IMG/VR virus record: IMGVR_UViG_3300004805_000034
Location: 1 to 22,836 of that record
Origin: a virus
Length of the DNA stretch: 22,836 nucleotides
Strand: one strand, 5' to 3'
Part shown: positions 15,856 to 22,836 of the stretch, piece after piece
Numbering within the stretch: the first letter of the stretch is position 1
Layout of the letters: the number at the start of each line of letters is the position of its first letter
Translations under genes and position numbers: made by a program
Notes under the pieces: generated by a model
The model's input: only the letters and a program-made list of their open reading frames with translations
The model's database searches: none
What the model was told of the DNA's origin: nothing

Positions 15856-16382
15856 TGGCAACGACCTATCTGCGATACCCACAATCGCCATTTCTTGATC
15901 CGGTCACCAGTCGGCCAGCGCGGGAATGGTTGATTTGGTTGCAAAACCCTAACGTGCAGACGATTACGGTTGGCGTTGGGCTGGTCAATAGCGTCAACGG
16001 TGGCACGACGGGTTTGACGCCAGCGGCGGCAACGTCTGGCGCGGTTACGTTGGGCGGAACGCTCAACACGGCATCCGGCGGCACTGGCGCCAATACGCTA
16101 ACAGGCTACGTCAAGGGCGCCGGCACAACACCGCTCACGGCGAGCGCAACAATTCCAATTGCGGACGTCTCTGGCGCTGGCACGATGGCGACGCAGAATG
16201 CCAGCAGCGTAGCAATCACGGGTGGATCGGTTGCCGGCACGTCAGTCAGCGCAACCACGCTCACAACGTCCAGCACCGTGACAGTCAATAACTTAGCAGC
16301 ATCCGGCACTCATACGGTGATTGCAAAATGGTTGCCGGTTGTTTGTGACGGTACAACTTATTACTTGCCGCTGTACAATTGA
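15855..16382 (+). CDS. Needle-position short fibre protein (175 aa)
   Basis: Occupies the place of P22 gene 26 (tail needle) but lacks the long coiled coil of that protein. Residues 1-32 (YLRYPQSPFLDP, PAREWLIWLQNP) form a non-repetitive N-terminus that could dock into the hub. Residues 45-150 are fibre-type repeats (LNTASGGTGANTLTGYVKGA, TASATIPIADVSGAGTMATQ). The C-terminus KWLPVVCDGTTYYLPLYN is a typical fibre cap strand. The piece TGYVKGAGTTPLTASATIP (83-101) parallels TGYMYANGASAVTASTTIP in the fibre at 6197. It may be a central tail-tip fibre closing the channel or a fibre attached to the hub; context favours the former. Confidence 0.6.
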   Translation: MATTYLRYPQSPFLDPVTSRPAREWLIWLQNPNVQTITVGVGLVNSVNGGTTGLTPAAATSGAVTLGGTLNTASGGTGANTLTGYVKGAGTTPLTASATIPIADVSGAGTMATQNASSVAITGGSVAGTSVSATTLTTSSTVTVNNLAASGTHTVIAKWLPVVCDGTTYYLPLYN

Positions 16383-16735
16383 TGCAAGCCAACGAATTAT
16401 TCAAGCATTTTGCTGGTCGATTTGATGTTGACCCACAGGTAAAACATCATTTTTCAGGCGGCATCTATGCCAAGCAAATGTTTATCCCGAAGGGATACGT
16501 TGCTGCGACCCACAAGCATACTTATTCCCATTTGAGTATACTGGCATCGGGTCAAGTGATTGTTTCGACTGATGATTCTGTCGAAAGTTACAACGCTCCA
16601 GCGTGCATTGAGATCAAAGCCGGCACTCACCACAAGATTGAAGCGTTGCAGGATTGCGTATGGTTTTGCATCCATGCAACGGACGAAACAGACGAAGATG
16701 CAATTGATGCTGTGTTAATCAGCAAAGGAATTTGA
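16382..16735 (+). CDS. Cupin-fold protein, unknown role (117 aa)
   Basis: Single-domain cupin: GGIYAKQMFIPKGYVAATHK (26-45) leads into motif 1 with H44, H46 and H50 followed by G57, and motif 2 lies around IKAGTHHKIEAL (78-89) with H83/H84. WFCIHATDETD (94-104) contributes another histidine, H98. Three or four histidines could bind a metal, so it may be an enzyme or a sugar-binding beta barrel; nothing shows a substrate. ATG 16382 overlaps the previous stop as TGATG; a TTG at 16379 is less likely. Similar small cupins occur in other phages' structural regions, but I know of no proven function. It is less repetitive and more AT-rich by eye than the fibre gene before it. Confidence 0.75.
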   Translation: MQANELFKHFAGRFDVDPQVKHHFSGGIYAKQMFIPKGYVAATHKHTYSHLSILASGQVIVSTDDSVESYNAPACIEIKAGTHHKIEALQDCVWFCIHATDETDEDAIDAVLISKGI

Positions 16736-16737
16736 TC

Positions 16738-17592
16738 ATGCCTTTAGGTCTACTTACCAGTCCAGCAGTCATTGGCGGCGGTCTTAGTTTGCTTGGCGGT
16801 GTTTTTGGAGCTAATGCGGCTCAATCTTCGGCAGATACTCAAGCAGCAGCGGCACGATATGCTGCCGATCTTCAGCAACGTCAATTTGATCTAATCAACC
16901 AGCAGCAAGCGCCGTATCGCGGCATCGGCTATACGTCATTGAGTCAGATCGGCGGGATGCTCGGCGGTCAGACGCCAATGTTTGACTCGCAGGGCAAGCC
17001 CATGCTGGACGCCAACGGTCAGCCAATGATGCAGACTGGTTCCGGTTATTTGACAAAGCAGTTTGGTCCAGAGGATCTCAAGACGAACCTGGCTCCAAAT
17101 TATGAGTTTATGCTCAAAGAAGGGCAGAGGGCGGCACGTCAACGGTTAAATGCTGGCGGCAGCGGTGGCAGCGATATTGACCGTGGCATCACTAGATTTG
17201 CCGAAGACTACGCCAGCAACGCTTATCAGAACGCTTTTCAAAATTTTTCAAACCAGCGCAAGGACATTTACAACACGTTGGCCGGCATTGCTGGAATTGG
17301 TCAGACGGGACAATCGGCAGTTAACGCAGCAAACCAAGCGCTCGGCACAAACCTGTCGAGCTTGGCAACTGGCTCGGCGGCGGTTCAAGGTGCTGGCCAG
17401 GTTGCAGCAGCAAACGCTTATGGTGGAGCGTTGGGCAACATCGGTGGGTACAGCTACTTGCAAGGTTTGCGGAACCCTAACCAGCAGCAAGCTCCCGCAC
17501 CGATTCAGATTGGGCCTTCTTCGCCGGCGTTAATTGGCGCCGGTGCCCAACAGCAGAGTATGCAAGGCGATTTCAATTATCACGCGGCTTAA
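16738..17592 (+). CDS. DNA ejection (pilot) protein, P22 gp7-like position (284 aa)
   Basis: First of three predicted internal virion proteins delivered into the cell before DNA. The N-terminus has a hydrophobic Gly-rich segment (LLTSPAVIGGGLSLLGGVFG, residues 5-24) that could insert in a membrane, then helical Ala/Gln-rich sequence (YAADLQQRQFDLINQQQAPY near 41-60), a central PNYEFMLKEGQRAARQRLNA segment that recurs in phage ejection proteins as I know them, and a low-complexity Gln/Pro/Ala tail. ATG 16738 is chosen because AAAGGA (16724-16729) lies 8 nt upstream; TTG 16732 would be too close to it. It follows the cupin by 2 nt. Confidence 0.75.
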   Translation: MPLGLLTSPAVIGGGLSLLGGVFGANAAQSSADTQAAAARYAADLQQRQFDLINQQQAPYRGIGYTSLSQIGGMLGGQTPMFDSQGKPMLDANGQPMMQTGSGYLTKQFGPEDLKTNLAPNYEFMLKEGQRAARQRLNAGGSGGSDIDRGITRFAEDYASNAYQNAFQNFSNQRKDIYNTLAGIAGIGQTGQSAVNAANQALGTNLSSLATGSAAVQGAGQVAAANAYGGALGNIGGYSYLQGLRNPNQQQAPAPIQIGPSSPALIGAGAQQQSMQGDFNYHAA

Positions 17593-17595
17593 ATC

Positions 17596-19095
17596 ATGGC
17601 ACTTGATCCAACCATTCCGCTGGGCGTCAAGCCGATTGATTTTCTTGGTTCTGCTGGAAATTTGCTGAACTTGGCTCGGGGCGCACAAGCGCTTGAGCAA
17701 GAACAGGCAATGAACCCGATTCAACAGCAAAAAGCTGCGCTTGAGCTTGGGACGGCTCAAAAAACGCAACAAGCCGAGATTGAACGACAAAAAGCATTGA
17801 GTCGTCAAGCGGTTACCGGCGCGGATGTTGCTGAATTTAACCAAGCCAGTCAAATTGAAGGCGCATTACGTCAGACGCTTAATCCTTTGTACAGACCAGA
17901 GTGGATTGCGAATGCGGTTAAAAATCCACAACAAGCAATCAATGATATTCGGCTGAGCACAGATCGAGCTATTGCAGGTGGCGTTCCTGTTGATCGGGCT
18001 GAAGCATACAAAGCGTCAATGTATGCGGTTCTTGCCGATGCCAAAAGAGCAAACAATCCGGAGCTTCTGGGAAGCTGGATGTTCAATAATTTGGTTGGTC
18101 AGCTACCACCAGGAACACAACAGAAATTGCTTGCTCCGGGTGAAGCGCCATCTGTCAGCGCTGGTGGGGTTCCGGGTTATCCGGTTTTAGGGCCTGGCGG
18201 AAATACATTTCAATCATTCCAAGTGGGTCCGCGTCCGACAACACCAGAGATGCCGCAGGAAGGCGCACAAACTGGCGCAATCGTAAAGCCTTCTTATGCT
18301 GCGGGTCCGCTCGAAACAGGGCCGGCAGCAAAGCAGGGTCCGGGCGTTCCGTTGATGCAACCGGAGGCACCAACGCAGCCACAAGGCGTTACCGCTACTC
18401 AAATGTCGATGCGCTATCCGCAGCGGACGCCTGGTCAGGCTTTCTTGCCGGTTCAAGGCGAAGAAGAAGATCGATTGGTGGGTCAGAAATATAGAAACGG
18501 TTTGATTGCCGCTCAACCTGTCATGACCAAGGCTCGACGTGATCTTGAGGAAGTCATTAGCATGGCCGACAAGATTGAAAAGGCAGCGGTATTTGACTCT
18601 GCTGGCGTCATGGGTGCAGCAGAGCGAAAAATAAAATCAGCGCTTGGAGATGTAGACTATCAAAAGCTCTCCAAAGATTTGGCTAACGCTCGGATTGCTA
18701 CAATCCAAGCCAAAGGCGGGTCGCTGGACACCGTTGGCGGTCAAGAGCTTGTCAGGATTTCAAACGGTGATGAAACCTATTCTCCCAAAGTATTGAAATC
18801 TGTTGCTCAACGCGCTTATGGCGACGTGATCGCAACCGAGCTTGAAGGCAGGGCGGCGGCGACATTTGCTCAAAGATATGGCGATGCTAACCACAACACA
18901 TTTAAGCAATTGTGGTCCAAGAATGCTGATTCTCGCATCTTTGAAATCATGGCTCTGCCGAAGCTCATTCAAGACAAAGCTGAGCGGATCAAGGCTGCAA
19001 ACGAGATCTTGAAGAATGCTTCGCCGAAAGAGCGCGAAGAATTCAATCGCAAATACCAAAACATTCTGCGTCTTGAGCAAACTGGATCGCTGTAA
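17596..19095 (+). CDS. DNA ejection (internal virion) protein, P22 gp20-like position (499 aa)
   Basis: Predicted by place and character. The N-terminal 170 residues are helical and rich in Ala/Gln (IQQQKAALELGTAQKTQQAE near 42-61). The middle (about 180-290) is a Pro/Gly/Gln-rich unstructured linker. The C-terminal part (about 295-499) is charged and helical, ending in a basic region before LEQTGSL. No signal peptide or catalytic motif is seen, as expected for a protein packed in the head and ejected. It starts 3 nt after the previous stop (TAA-ATC-ATG) without a clear Shine-Dalgarno and overlaps the next start as TAATG. Such proteins diverge quickly, so I cannot confirm homology to gp20 by eye. 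Confidence 0.7.
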   Translation: MALDPTIPLGVKPIDFLGSAGNLLNLARGAQALEQEQAMNPIQQQKAALELGTAQKTQQAEIERQKALSRQAVTGADVAEFNQASQIEGALRQTLNPLYRPEWIANAVKNPQQAINDIRLSTDRAIAGGVPVDRAEAYKASMYAVLADAKRANNPELLGSWMFNNLVGQLPPGTQQKLLAPGEAPSVSAGGVPGYPVLGPGGNTFQSFQVGPRPTTPEMPQEGAQTGAIVKPSYAAGPLETGPAAKQGPGVPLMQPEAPTQPQGVTATQMSMRYPQRTPGQAFLPVQGEEEDRLVGQKYRNGLIAAQPVMTKARRDLEEVISMADKIEKAAVFDSAGVMGAAERKIKSALGDVDYQKLSKDLANARIATIQAKGGSLDTVGGQELVRISNGDETYSPKVLKSVAQRAYGDVIATELEGRAAATFAQRYGDANHNTFKQLWSKNADSRIFEIMALPKLIQDKAERIKAANEILKNASPKEREEFNRKYQNILRLEQTGSL

Positions 19096-21686
19096 TGGAT
19101 GAAGTCTCAGAGCTGATTCTTGGAAAGCCATCCAAGACCGTTGTCACCGACCAATTGCTCGACGCTGTAAAAGCGGTTGAGAGCGGCGGCAACCCTCGCG
19201 CTGTCAACAAAGAGTCTGGCGCGATGGGTGCATATCAGTTTATGCCTAGCACGGTCAAGGCTTTGCAGAACCAAGGCGTCAAGTTTGATCCATTCAACGA
19301 GCCACAAGCGCGGGAAGCAGCTCGTGGGTACTTGCAAACCCTGCTAGACAAAAACAACGGCAACGTTGATAAAGCGCTGGCGCAGTACGGTGGTTTTGTT
19401 ACCAAGAATCCATCTGGCTATATCAGCAAGGTCAAGTCCAAGATGCCAGCGGCACCGGCTGACGAGATTAGTGCGTTGATTCTCGGCACAGAGAAAGCCG
19501 AGGAGCCGGCTAAGCCGGCGCCACTTAAGCCACCGGCGTTCACGTCATCTGGCTTACCCGAGGGCAATTTGGTCCGCAAGATTATGCAGGACAGATTGGC
19601 TCCAAAGCCGGCTCAAACGGCTCCAGCAGCGACAGCGGATCAGATCCCTACTACGACAGTCGCACCGCAGCCAGCGACGCCTAAGACGGAATATAAGATC
19701 GGCAGCGTGGCCGATCTCGGGAAAGGCATCGTCTCTCTGGCTGACGTTGCTGCCGGAAATCTTACCGGTCTTGTTGGTCAAGGAAGCTATGCGATACAAC
19801 GTGCAATGGGCGTTTCTGAACCAGAAGCTCGAAAGTCTGTTGCTGAATTTGTTGAAAAGCGCACGGACCCATTTGGCCGAGCTTTGGGTATCTCTAACGA
19901 TCCAGCGTACAAAGCCGAAGCCACTCGTCGACTGACCAACTTCATTAGCGAAAACATCGGCAAAGGAACGGCTTGGATTTCTGAAAAGACCGGCATTCCG
20001 CTCGGTGACGTTGAGAATATGGTTGGTTCGCTAGGACTGCTGCCAATTCCTGGCGTTGCCAAGGCTGGTCAGAAAGTTGGCGCAGTTACTTATGGCGCAG
20101 AGCAAGCGTTGCGCGACCAGTTTGCAGCCAAGGCACCGGAACCACGGGTTGAGCCAGGCATCGGAGCACCAGCTCCAGCAACGCCGGCACCGGGGCAACC
20201 AAAACCTCGCGTTGTTTACGCTGACGTTCAGCGTCAATTAGCTGAGCAAAAAGCAGCCAAGGAAGCGGCGTTTACAGAAAACGCAAACGCGCCAACGCAA
20301 CGTGAATTAAAAGCGGCACAAGAGCAAGCATTCCAAAATCTTGACAACGCTCCTAGCTTGCAAGCAGCTCAAGCGCGTGCGGCGGGTGCTACACCGGGCA
20401 GCGTTGGTGCGGCAGCGGTTGATACGCCACGTGTGCGGGTGGAGCGAGCGGCAAACTTACCTATTCCGATTACGTTACACAAAGCGCAAGCCACTAAAAA
20501 CCCGAATGACGTAAAATATTTTGCAGTTGCCGCTAAAAATCCAAATTTGGCCGAGCAAGTGTTTGAGCGTAACGCTGAGCAAAACGCTCAAGTACAACAA
20601 AATATGCAAGCCGGTATTGAAGCAACTGGCACGCAATCTCAAGGCGTTTCACCAACCGACTTTGGGCAGCGCATCAAGACCTACGTGCAAGACATCAAAG
20701 ATGCTCGCATGGCCGACATTCGCAACCAGTACGCAGCGGCAGAAGCGGCAGGTGAGCTGGCGCAACCAGTTTCCTACCAGCCGGTACTAGACTTTATCAA
20801 CAAGTCAACGGCAAATCGCCCAACTCGGAAATCTCAAAATCCGTTGTATGGAATCATTGAGGAAGAATTTGCAGCTAACGATCCAAGCGGCACGCGGTCA
20901 ATCGGCGTGCGCCAGCTTGAAGATATTAGGCAGATGATCAATGATGAAACCGACTGGACAGACAAACGTCAAGCTGCGCTGTCAGCCAAAACCAAACGAC
21001 TTATTGACAATATTACTGAGAACGCTGGCGGCGACATTTACAAGCAAGCCAGGCGGCAGCGAGCACAATGGTCCAACGACTTTGAGAATCAAAGCACGGT
21101 CAGATCAATCAATCAAATTAAAAAGGGAACGACCGAGCAAAGCGTCCCGACCGAAAAAATATTCGATCAGATTTTCCTTAGAAGTTCTGGTGACCAAGTA
21201 CGCAGGGTTTTTGATCTGCTAGACAATTCTGGGCCAGAAGGTCAGCAGTTGTTGCGTGACATTAAAGGTCGATTTGGTGAGCATATCTTGGAAAACACAA
21301 CCAAGTCAGCCCAAGTTGACACCAAAGGTCGGCGTTATGTGTCGACAGCAGAATTAAACAAGTTGGTTACCAATCTTGACAAGAGCGGCAAGTTGGATCT
21401 GGTGTTTGGTCCTGAATGGGCTGACCATTACCGCACGCTTAATGACGTTGTTGCAGATATCCAAACCATTCCCAAAGATGTTGTAAGCACGTCTGGCAGC
21501 GGTGAGACAATCCTTGGGGTTTTGGGGGGATTGGGTATTGAGGGTGCTGGTCGCATTTTTGCTGATGAACCTGGGTATGGTTTGCTTGCATACGGTGGTG
21601 GAAAGCTGTTAAATGTTGTGCGCGAAAACCGTAAAATTTCACGTGACCAAACCAAACTCAAAGATTTCTTGAATTACAAACCGTGA
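19095..21686 (+). CDS. Ejection protein with N-terminal lytic transglycosylase domain (863 aa)
   Basis: Large internal virion protein, in the place of P22 gp16. Residues 20-117 form an SLT-type peptidoglycan transglycosylase domain: catalytic-type Glu E29 in AVESGGNPRAVNKESGAMGA (27-46), then YQFMPSTVKALQ (47-58) and LAQYGG (95-100). It would open the cell wall locally during DNA entry. A Pro/Ala linker (about 117-195) leads to a long helical body with segments such as GDVENMVGSLGLLPIPG (303-319) and a C-terminal helix-rich region. The motif DE(V/I)S(E/A)LILG occurs at 2-10 and again at 123-131, on both sides of the enzyme domain. The start overlaps the previous stop (TAATG). Confidence 0.88.
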   Translation: MDEVSELILGKPSKTVVTDQLLDAVKAVESGGNPRAVNKESGAMGAYQFMPSTVKALQNQGVKFDPFNEPQAREAARGYLQTLLDKNNGNVDKALAQYGGFVTKNPSGYISKVKSKMPAAPADEISALILGTEKAEEPAKPAPLKPPAFTSSGLPEGNLVRKIMQDRLAPKPAQTAPAATADQIPTTTVAPQPATPKTEYKIGSVADLGKGIVSLADVAAGNLTGLVGQGSYAIQRAMGVSEPEARKSVAEFVEKRTDPFGRALGISNDPAYKAEATRRLTNFISENIGKGTAWISEKTGIPLGDVENMVGSLGLLPIPGVAKAGQKVGAVTYGAEQALRDQFAAKAPEPRVEPGIGAPAPATPAPGQPKPRVVYADVQRQLAEQKAAKEAAFTENANAPTQRELKAAQEQAFQNLDNAPSLQAAQARAAGATPGSVGAAAVDTPRVRVERAANLPIPITLHKAQATKNPNDVKYFAVAAKNPNLAEQVFERNAEQNAQVQQNMQAGIEATGTQSQGVSPTDFGQRIKTYVQDIKDARMADIRNQYAAAEAAGELAQPVSYQPVLDFINKSTANRPTRKSQNPLYGIIEEEFAANDPSGTRSIGVRQLEDIRQMINDETDWTDKRQAALSAKTKRLIDNITENAGGDIYKQARRQRAQWSNDFENQSTVRSINQIKKGTTEQSVPTEKIFDQIFLRSSGDQVRRVFDLLDNSGPEGQQLLRDIKGRFGEHILENTTKSAQVDTKGRRYVSTAELNKLVTNLDKSGKLDLVFGPEWADHYRTLNDVVADIQTIPKDVVSTSGSGETILGVLGGLGIEGAGRIFADEPGYGLLAYGGGKLLNVVRENRKISRDQTKLKDFLNYKP

Positions 21687-21693
21687 GTTGATC

Positions 21694-21897
21694 ATGTCAG
21701 ATATTGATCCCGTCAAATATGGTCAGCTAATTGCCAAAGTCGATCTGCTGGAAAAGCAAGTGGCTGATATGCAAGCCGACATAAAGAAACTGTTGGAGCT
21801 TGCTAATCAAAGCAAGGGTGGCTTTTGGTTCGGGATGGCAGTCATCAGCGGCATCAGCACCGCTGCCGGTTGGATCATCAGCCACTGGTCCAAATGA
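21694..21897 (+). CDS. Small coiled-coil membrane protein, putative holin component (67 aa)
   Basis: Residues 8-38 form a heptad-like charged helix (LIAKVDLLEKQVADMQADIK at 12-31), followed by one membrane segment at about 44-63 (FWFGMAVISGISTAAGWIIS) and a short HWSK tail. This layout resembles small one-span lysis proteins such as the XhlA type, and it lies directly before the 3TM holin, overlapping it as ATGA. ATG 21694 is preferred over TTG 21688. It could be a holin, an antiholin or an anchor for the lysis complex; the sequence does not decide. Confidence 0.6.
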   Translation: MSDIDPVKYGQLIAKVDLLEKQVADMQADIKKLLELANQSKGGFWFGMAVISGISTAAGWIISHWSK

Positions 21898-22295
21898 TCG
21901 GCATCGATGCGATCCTCGGGCTTGGTGGTGAAATCATCAAGCGGGTCTGGCCAGATCCAGCACAACAGGCCAGCGCTCAGCTTGAGCTGCTAAAGCTCCA
22001 GCAATCAGGCGAGCTTGCCAAGATCGTTGGCCAGCTCGAAATTAATAAAGCCGAAGCAGCATCGGGCAGCTTGTTTGTTGCCGGCTGGCGTCCGGCGATT
22101 GGATGGGTCTGCGCCACGGCGCTTGCGTATCAGTACGTTCTGCGACCAATTGGCTCTTACGTTGCAAGACTGAACGGGATTGAGGTTGGCGATATGCCGA
22201 CGTTGGACGCGAGCTTGTGGGAGCTGATGTTTGGTATGCTCGGGCTTGGCGGTCTACGGACCTTTGAGAAAGTTCAGGGCGTTGCATCTAAATGA
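21894..22295 (+). CDS. GTA-type 3TM holin (133 aa)
   Basis: Inner-membrane lysis protein that lets the endolysin reach peptidoglycan. Residues 8-34 (LGLGGEIIKRVWPDPAQQAS onward) and the helix LQQSGELAKIVGQLEINKAE (35-54) lead into the conserved block EAASGSLFVAGWRPAIGWVC (54-73), then ALAYQYVLRP (76-85) and the C-terminal GMLGLGGLRTFEKVQG (114-129). This set is the hallmark of the 'holin of 3TMs, for gene-transfer release' family. ATG 21894 is used: it gives the family N-terminus and the ATGA overlap, whereas the longer reading from 21825 adds a basic out-of-family lead. The endolysin follows with another ATGA overlap. Confidence 0.9.
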   Translation: MIGIDAILGLGGEIIKRVWPDPAQQASAQLELLKLQQSGELAKIVGQLEINKAEAASGSLFVAGWRPAIGWVCATALAYQYVLRPIGSYVARLNGIEVGDMPTLDASLWELMFGMLGLGGLRTFEKVQGVASK

Positions 22296-22801
22296 AAGAC
22301 AACTTTCAGAAAGCGCTGGATCTGACGCTAGGCTTTGAGGGCGGGTACTGCAACCACCCATCAGACCCAGGCGGTATGACTAACCACGGCGTCACTAAGC
22401 GCACGTGGGAGGACTGGACGGGCGAGAGTGTCGACGAGCAATGTATGCGCGATTTGTCCGTCTCTGACGTAGTGCCGCTCTATCGTGGGCGCTTTTGGAA
22501 TAAGGTTTGGGGCGACGATCTGCCGGCAGGTCTGGACTACTGCGTCTTTGATTGCGCGGTCAACAGTGGACCCAAACAGGCAATTGTATTCTTGCAGCGC
22601 ATCCTGGGCGTTGATGATGATGGGGTCATTGGTCCGATCACAATCGCAGCAGTCAAGCGCGAGAAACCGTCAGATTTGATTGAGGACTACAGCGATCTCA
22701 GGCTGAGATTTCTTGAGAAACTAAAGGCTTATCCGGTCTTCGGCAAGGGCTGGACCCGTCGAGTTAACGCTGTTGAAGACTACGCGAAAAAAAATATATA
22801 A
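22292..22801 (+). CDS. GH108 endolysin (N-acetylmuramidase-type lysozyme)
   Basis: Degrades host peptidoglycan at the end of infection. The N-terminal glycoside hydrolase family 108 domain shows the catalytic signature FEGGY with E16, then SDPGGMTNHGVTKRT (24-38), YRGRFWNKVWGDDLP (64-78) and LDYCVFDCAVNSGP (81-94). The C-terminal half is the small peptidoglycan-binding domain usual in this family (DDDGVIGPITIAAV, 108-121). At 169 aa it is near the usual length. No signal peptide, so export depends on the holin. The start overlaps the holin stop (ATGA). The last codons are a run of eight A followed by TATATAA. Confidence 0.92.
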   Translation: MKDNFQKALDLTLGFEGGYCNHPSDPGGMTNHGVTKRTWEDWTGESVDEQCMRDLSVSDVVPLYRGRFWNKVWGDDLPAGLDYCVFDCAVNSGPKQAIVFLQRILGVDDDGVIGPITIAAVKREKPSDLIEDYSDLRLRFLEKLKAYPVFGKGWTRRVNAVEDYAKKNI

Positions 22802-22802
22802 A
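22773..22802 (+). promoter_or_regulatory. Weak candidate promoter at the end of the endolysin gene
   Basis: TTGAAG (22773-22778) is followed after 18 nt by TATAAA (22797-22802), or after 16 nt by TATATA (22795-22800). It lies inside and just past the endolysin end and could serve genes beyond the window. It shares TATATAA with the candidate at 3438-3444. The A/T-rich codons alone could explain it. Confidence 0.25.
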
Positions 22803-22836
22803 ACAAGCGTTTGGCACTAGACACCGTAATCTGGGC

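Noticed and set aside
21825-21893. Upstream GTG/ATG-type start giving a 156-aa holin
   Set aside because: The extra N-terminus is a basic, out-of-frame reading of the 67-aa gene; the family N-terminus begins at 21894.
22802-22836. Possible gene or RNA in the last 35 bases
   Set aside because: Too short and with no recognisable start, hairpin or RNA feature; nothing can be supported.

Overview
The window is a continuous stretch of a tailed-phage (or prophage) late region. Every gene I can support lies on the + strand, the genes are packed with 1-8 nt overlaps or 2-25 nt gaps, and no bacterial, tRNA, integrase or CRISPR sequence is visible. The core gene order is that of P22-type short-tailed phages (podovirus morphology): large terminase, portal, scaffold, P22-type coat protein, then gp4-like tail factor, gp10-like DNA stabilisation protein, a short needle-position fibre protein, three ejection proteins and lysis genes. 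A GTA-type 3TM holin and a GH108 endolysin point to a Gram-negative, probably proteobacterial host. The glycine-rich adhesin and the 118-aa protein at 9089-9445 resemble proteins I know from aquatic phages, so a freshwater or marine source is likely; that is inference, and the host cannot be named.

Layout: 1-3411 packaging (terminase, portal). 3412-6196 capsid unit: a sigma70-like promoter in the gap after portal, scaffold, coat, a 143-aa beta-rich putative decoration protein, then a clear rho-independent terminator at 6146-6180. 6197-13409 is an accessory adhesin block of eight genes inserted where P22 goes directly from coat to gene 4: a long fibre, a short fibre cap, a polyglycine adhesin, two small proteins, a repeat-containing fibre, a seven-repeat beta-propeller, a 121-aa unknown and a fibre with a P22-tailspike-like anchor. 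13412-16382 is the tail tube/hub (gp4-like, gp10-like, needle-position protein). 16382-16735 is a cupin. 16738-21686 encodes the ejection (pilot) proteins, the last carrying a lytic transglycosylase domain. 21694-22801 is lysis: a small coiled-coil membrane protein, a 3TM holin and the endolysin. The final 35 bases hold no recognisable gene.

The most notable structure is the adhesin block. Two gene pairs have the same architecture: a fibre ending in a conserved cap domain, then an ATGA overlap, then a protein starting Met-Ser-Gly that carries the presumed receptor-binding domain (polyglycine in one, a seven-repeat propeller in the other). The 13 bases around the two junctions differ at one position. 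This looks like a modular cassette in which the exposed domain can be exchanged behind a constant anchor. Other observations are a dedicated promoter/terminator pair around the capsid genes, a beta module inserted inside the gp4-like protein, a cupin within the ejection cluster, and a duplicated nine-residue motif flanking the transglycosylase domain.
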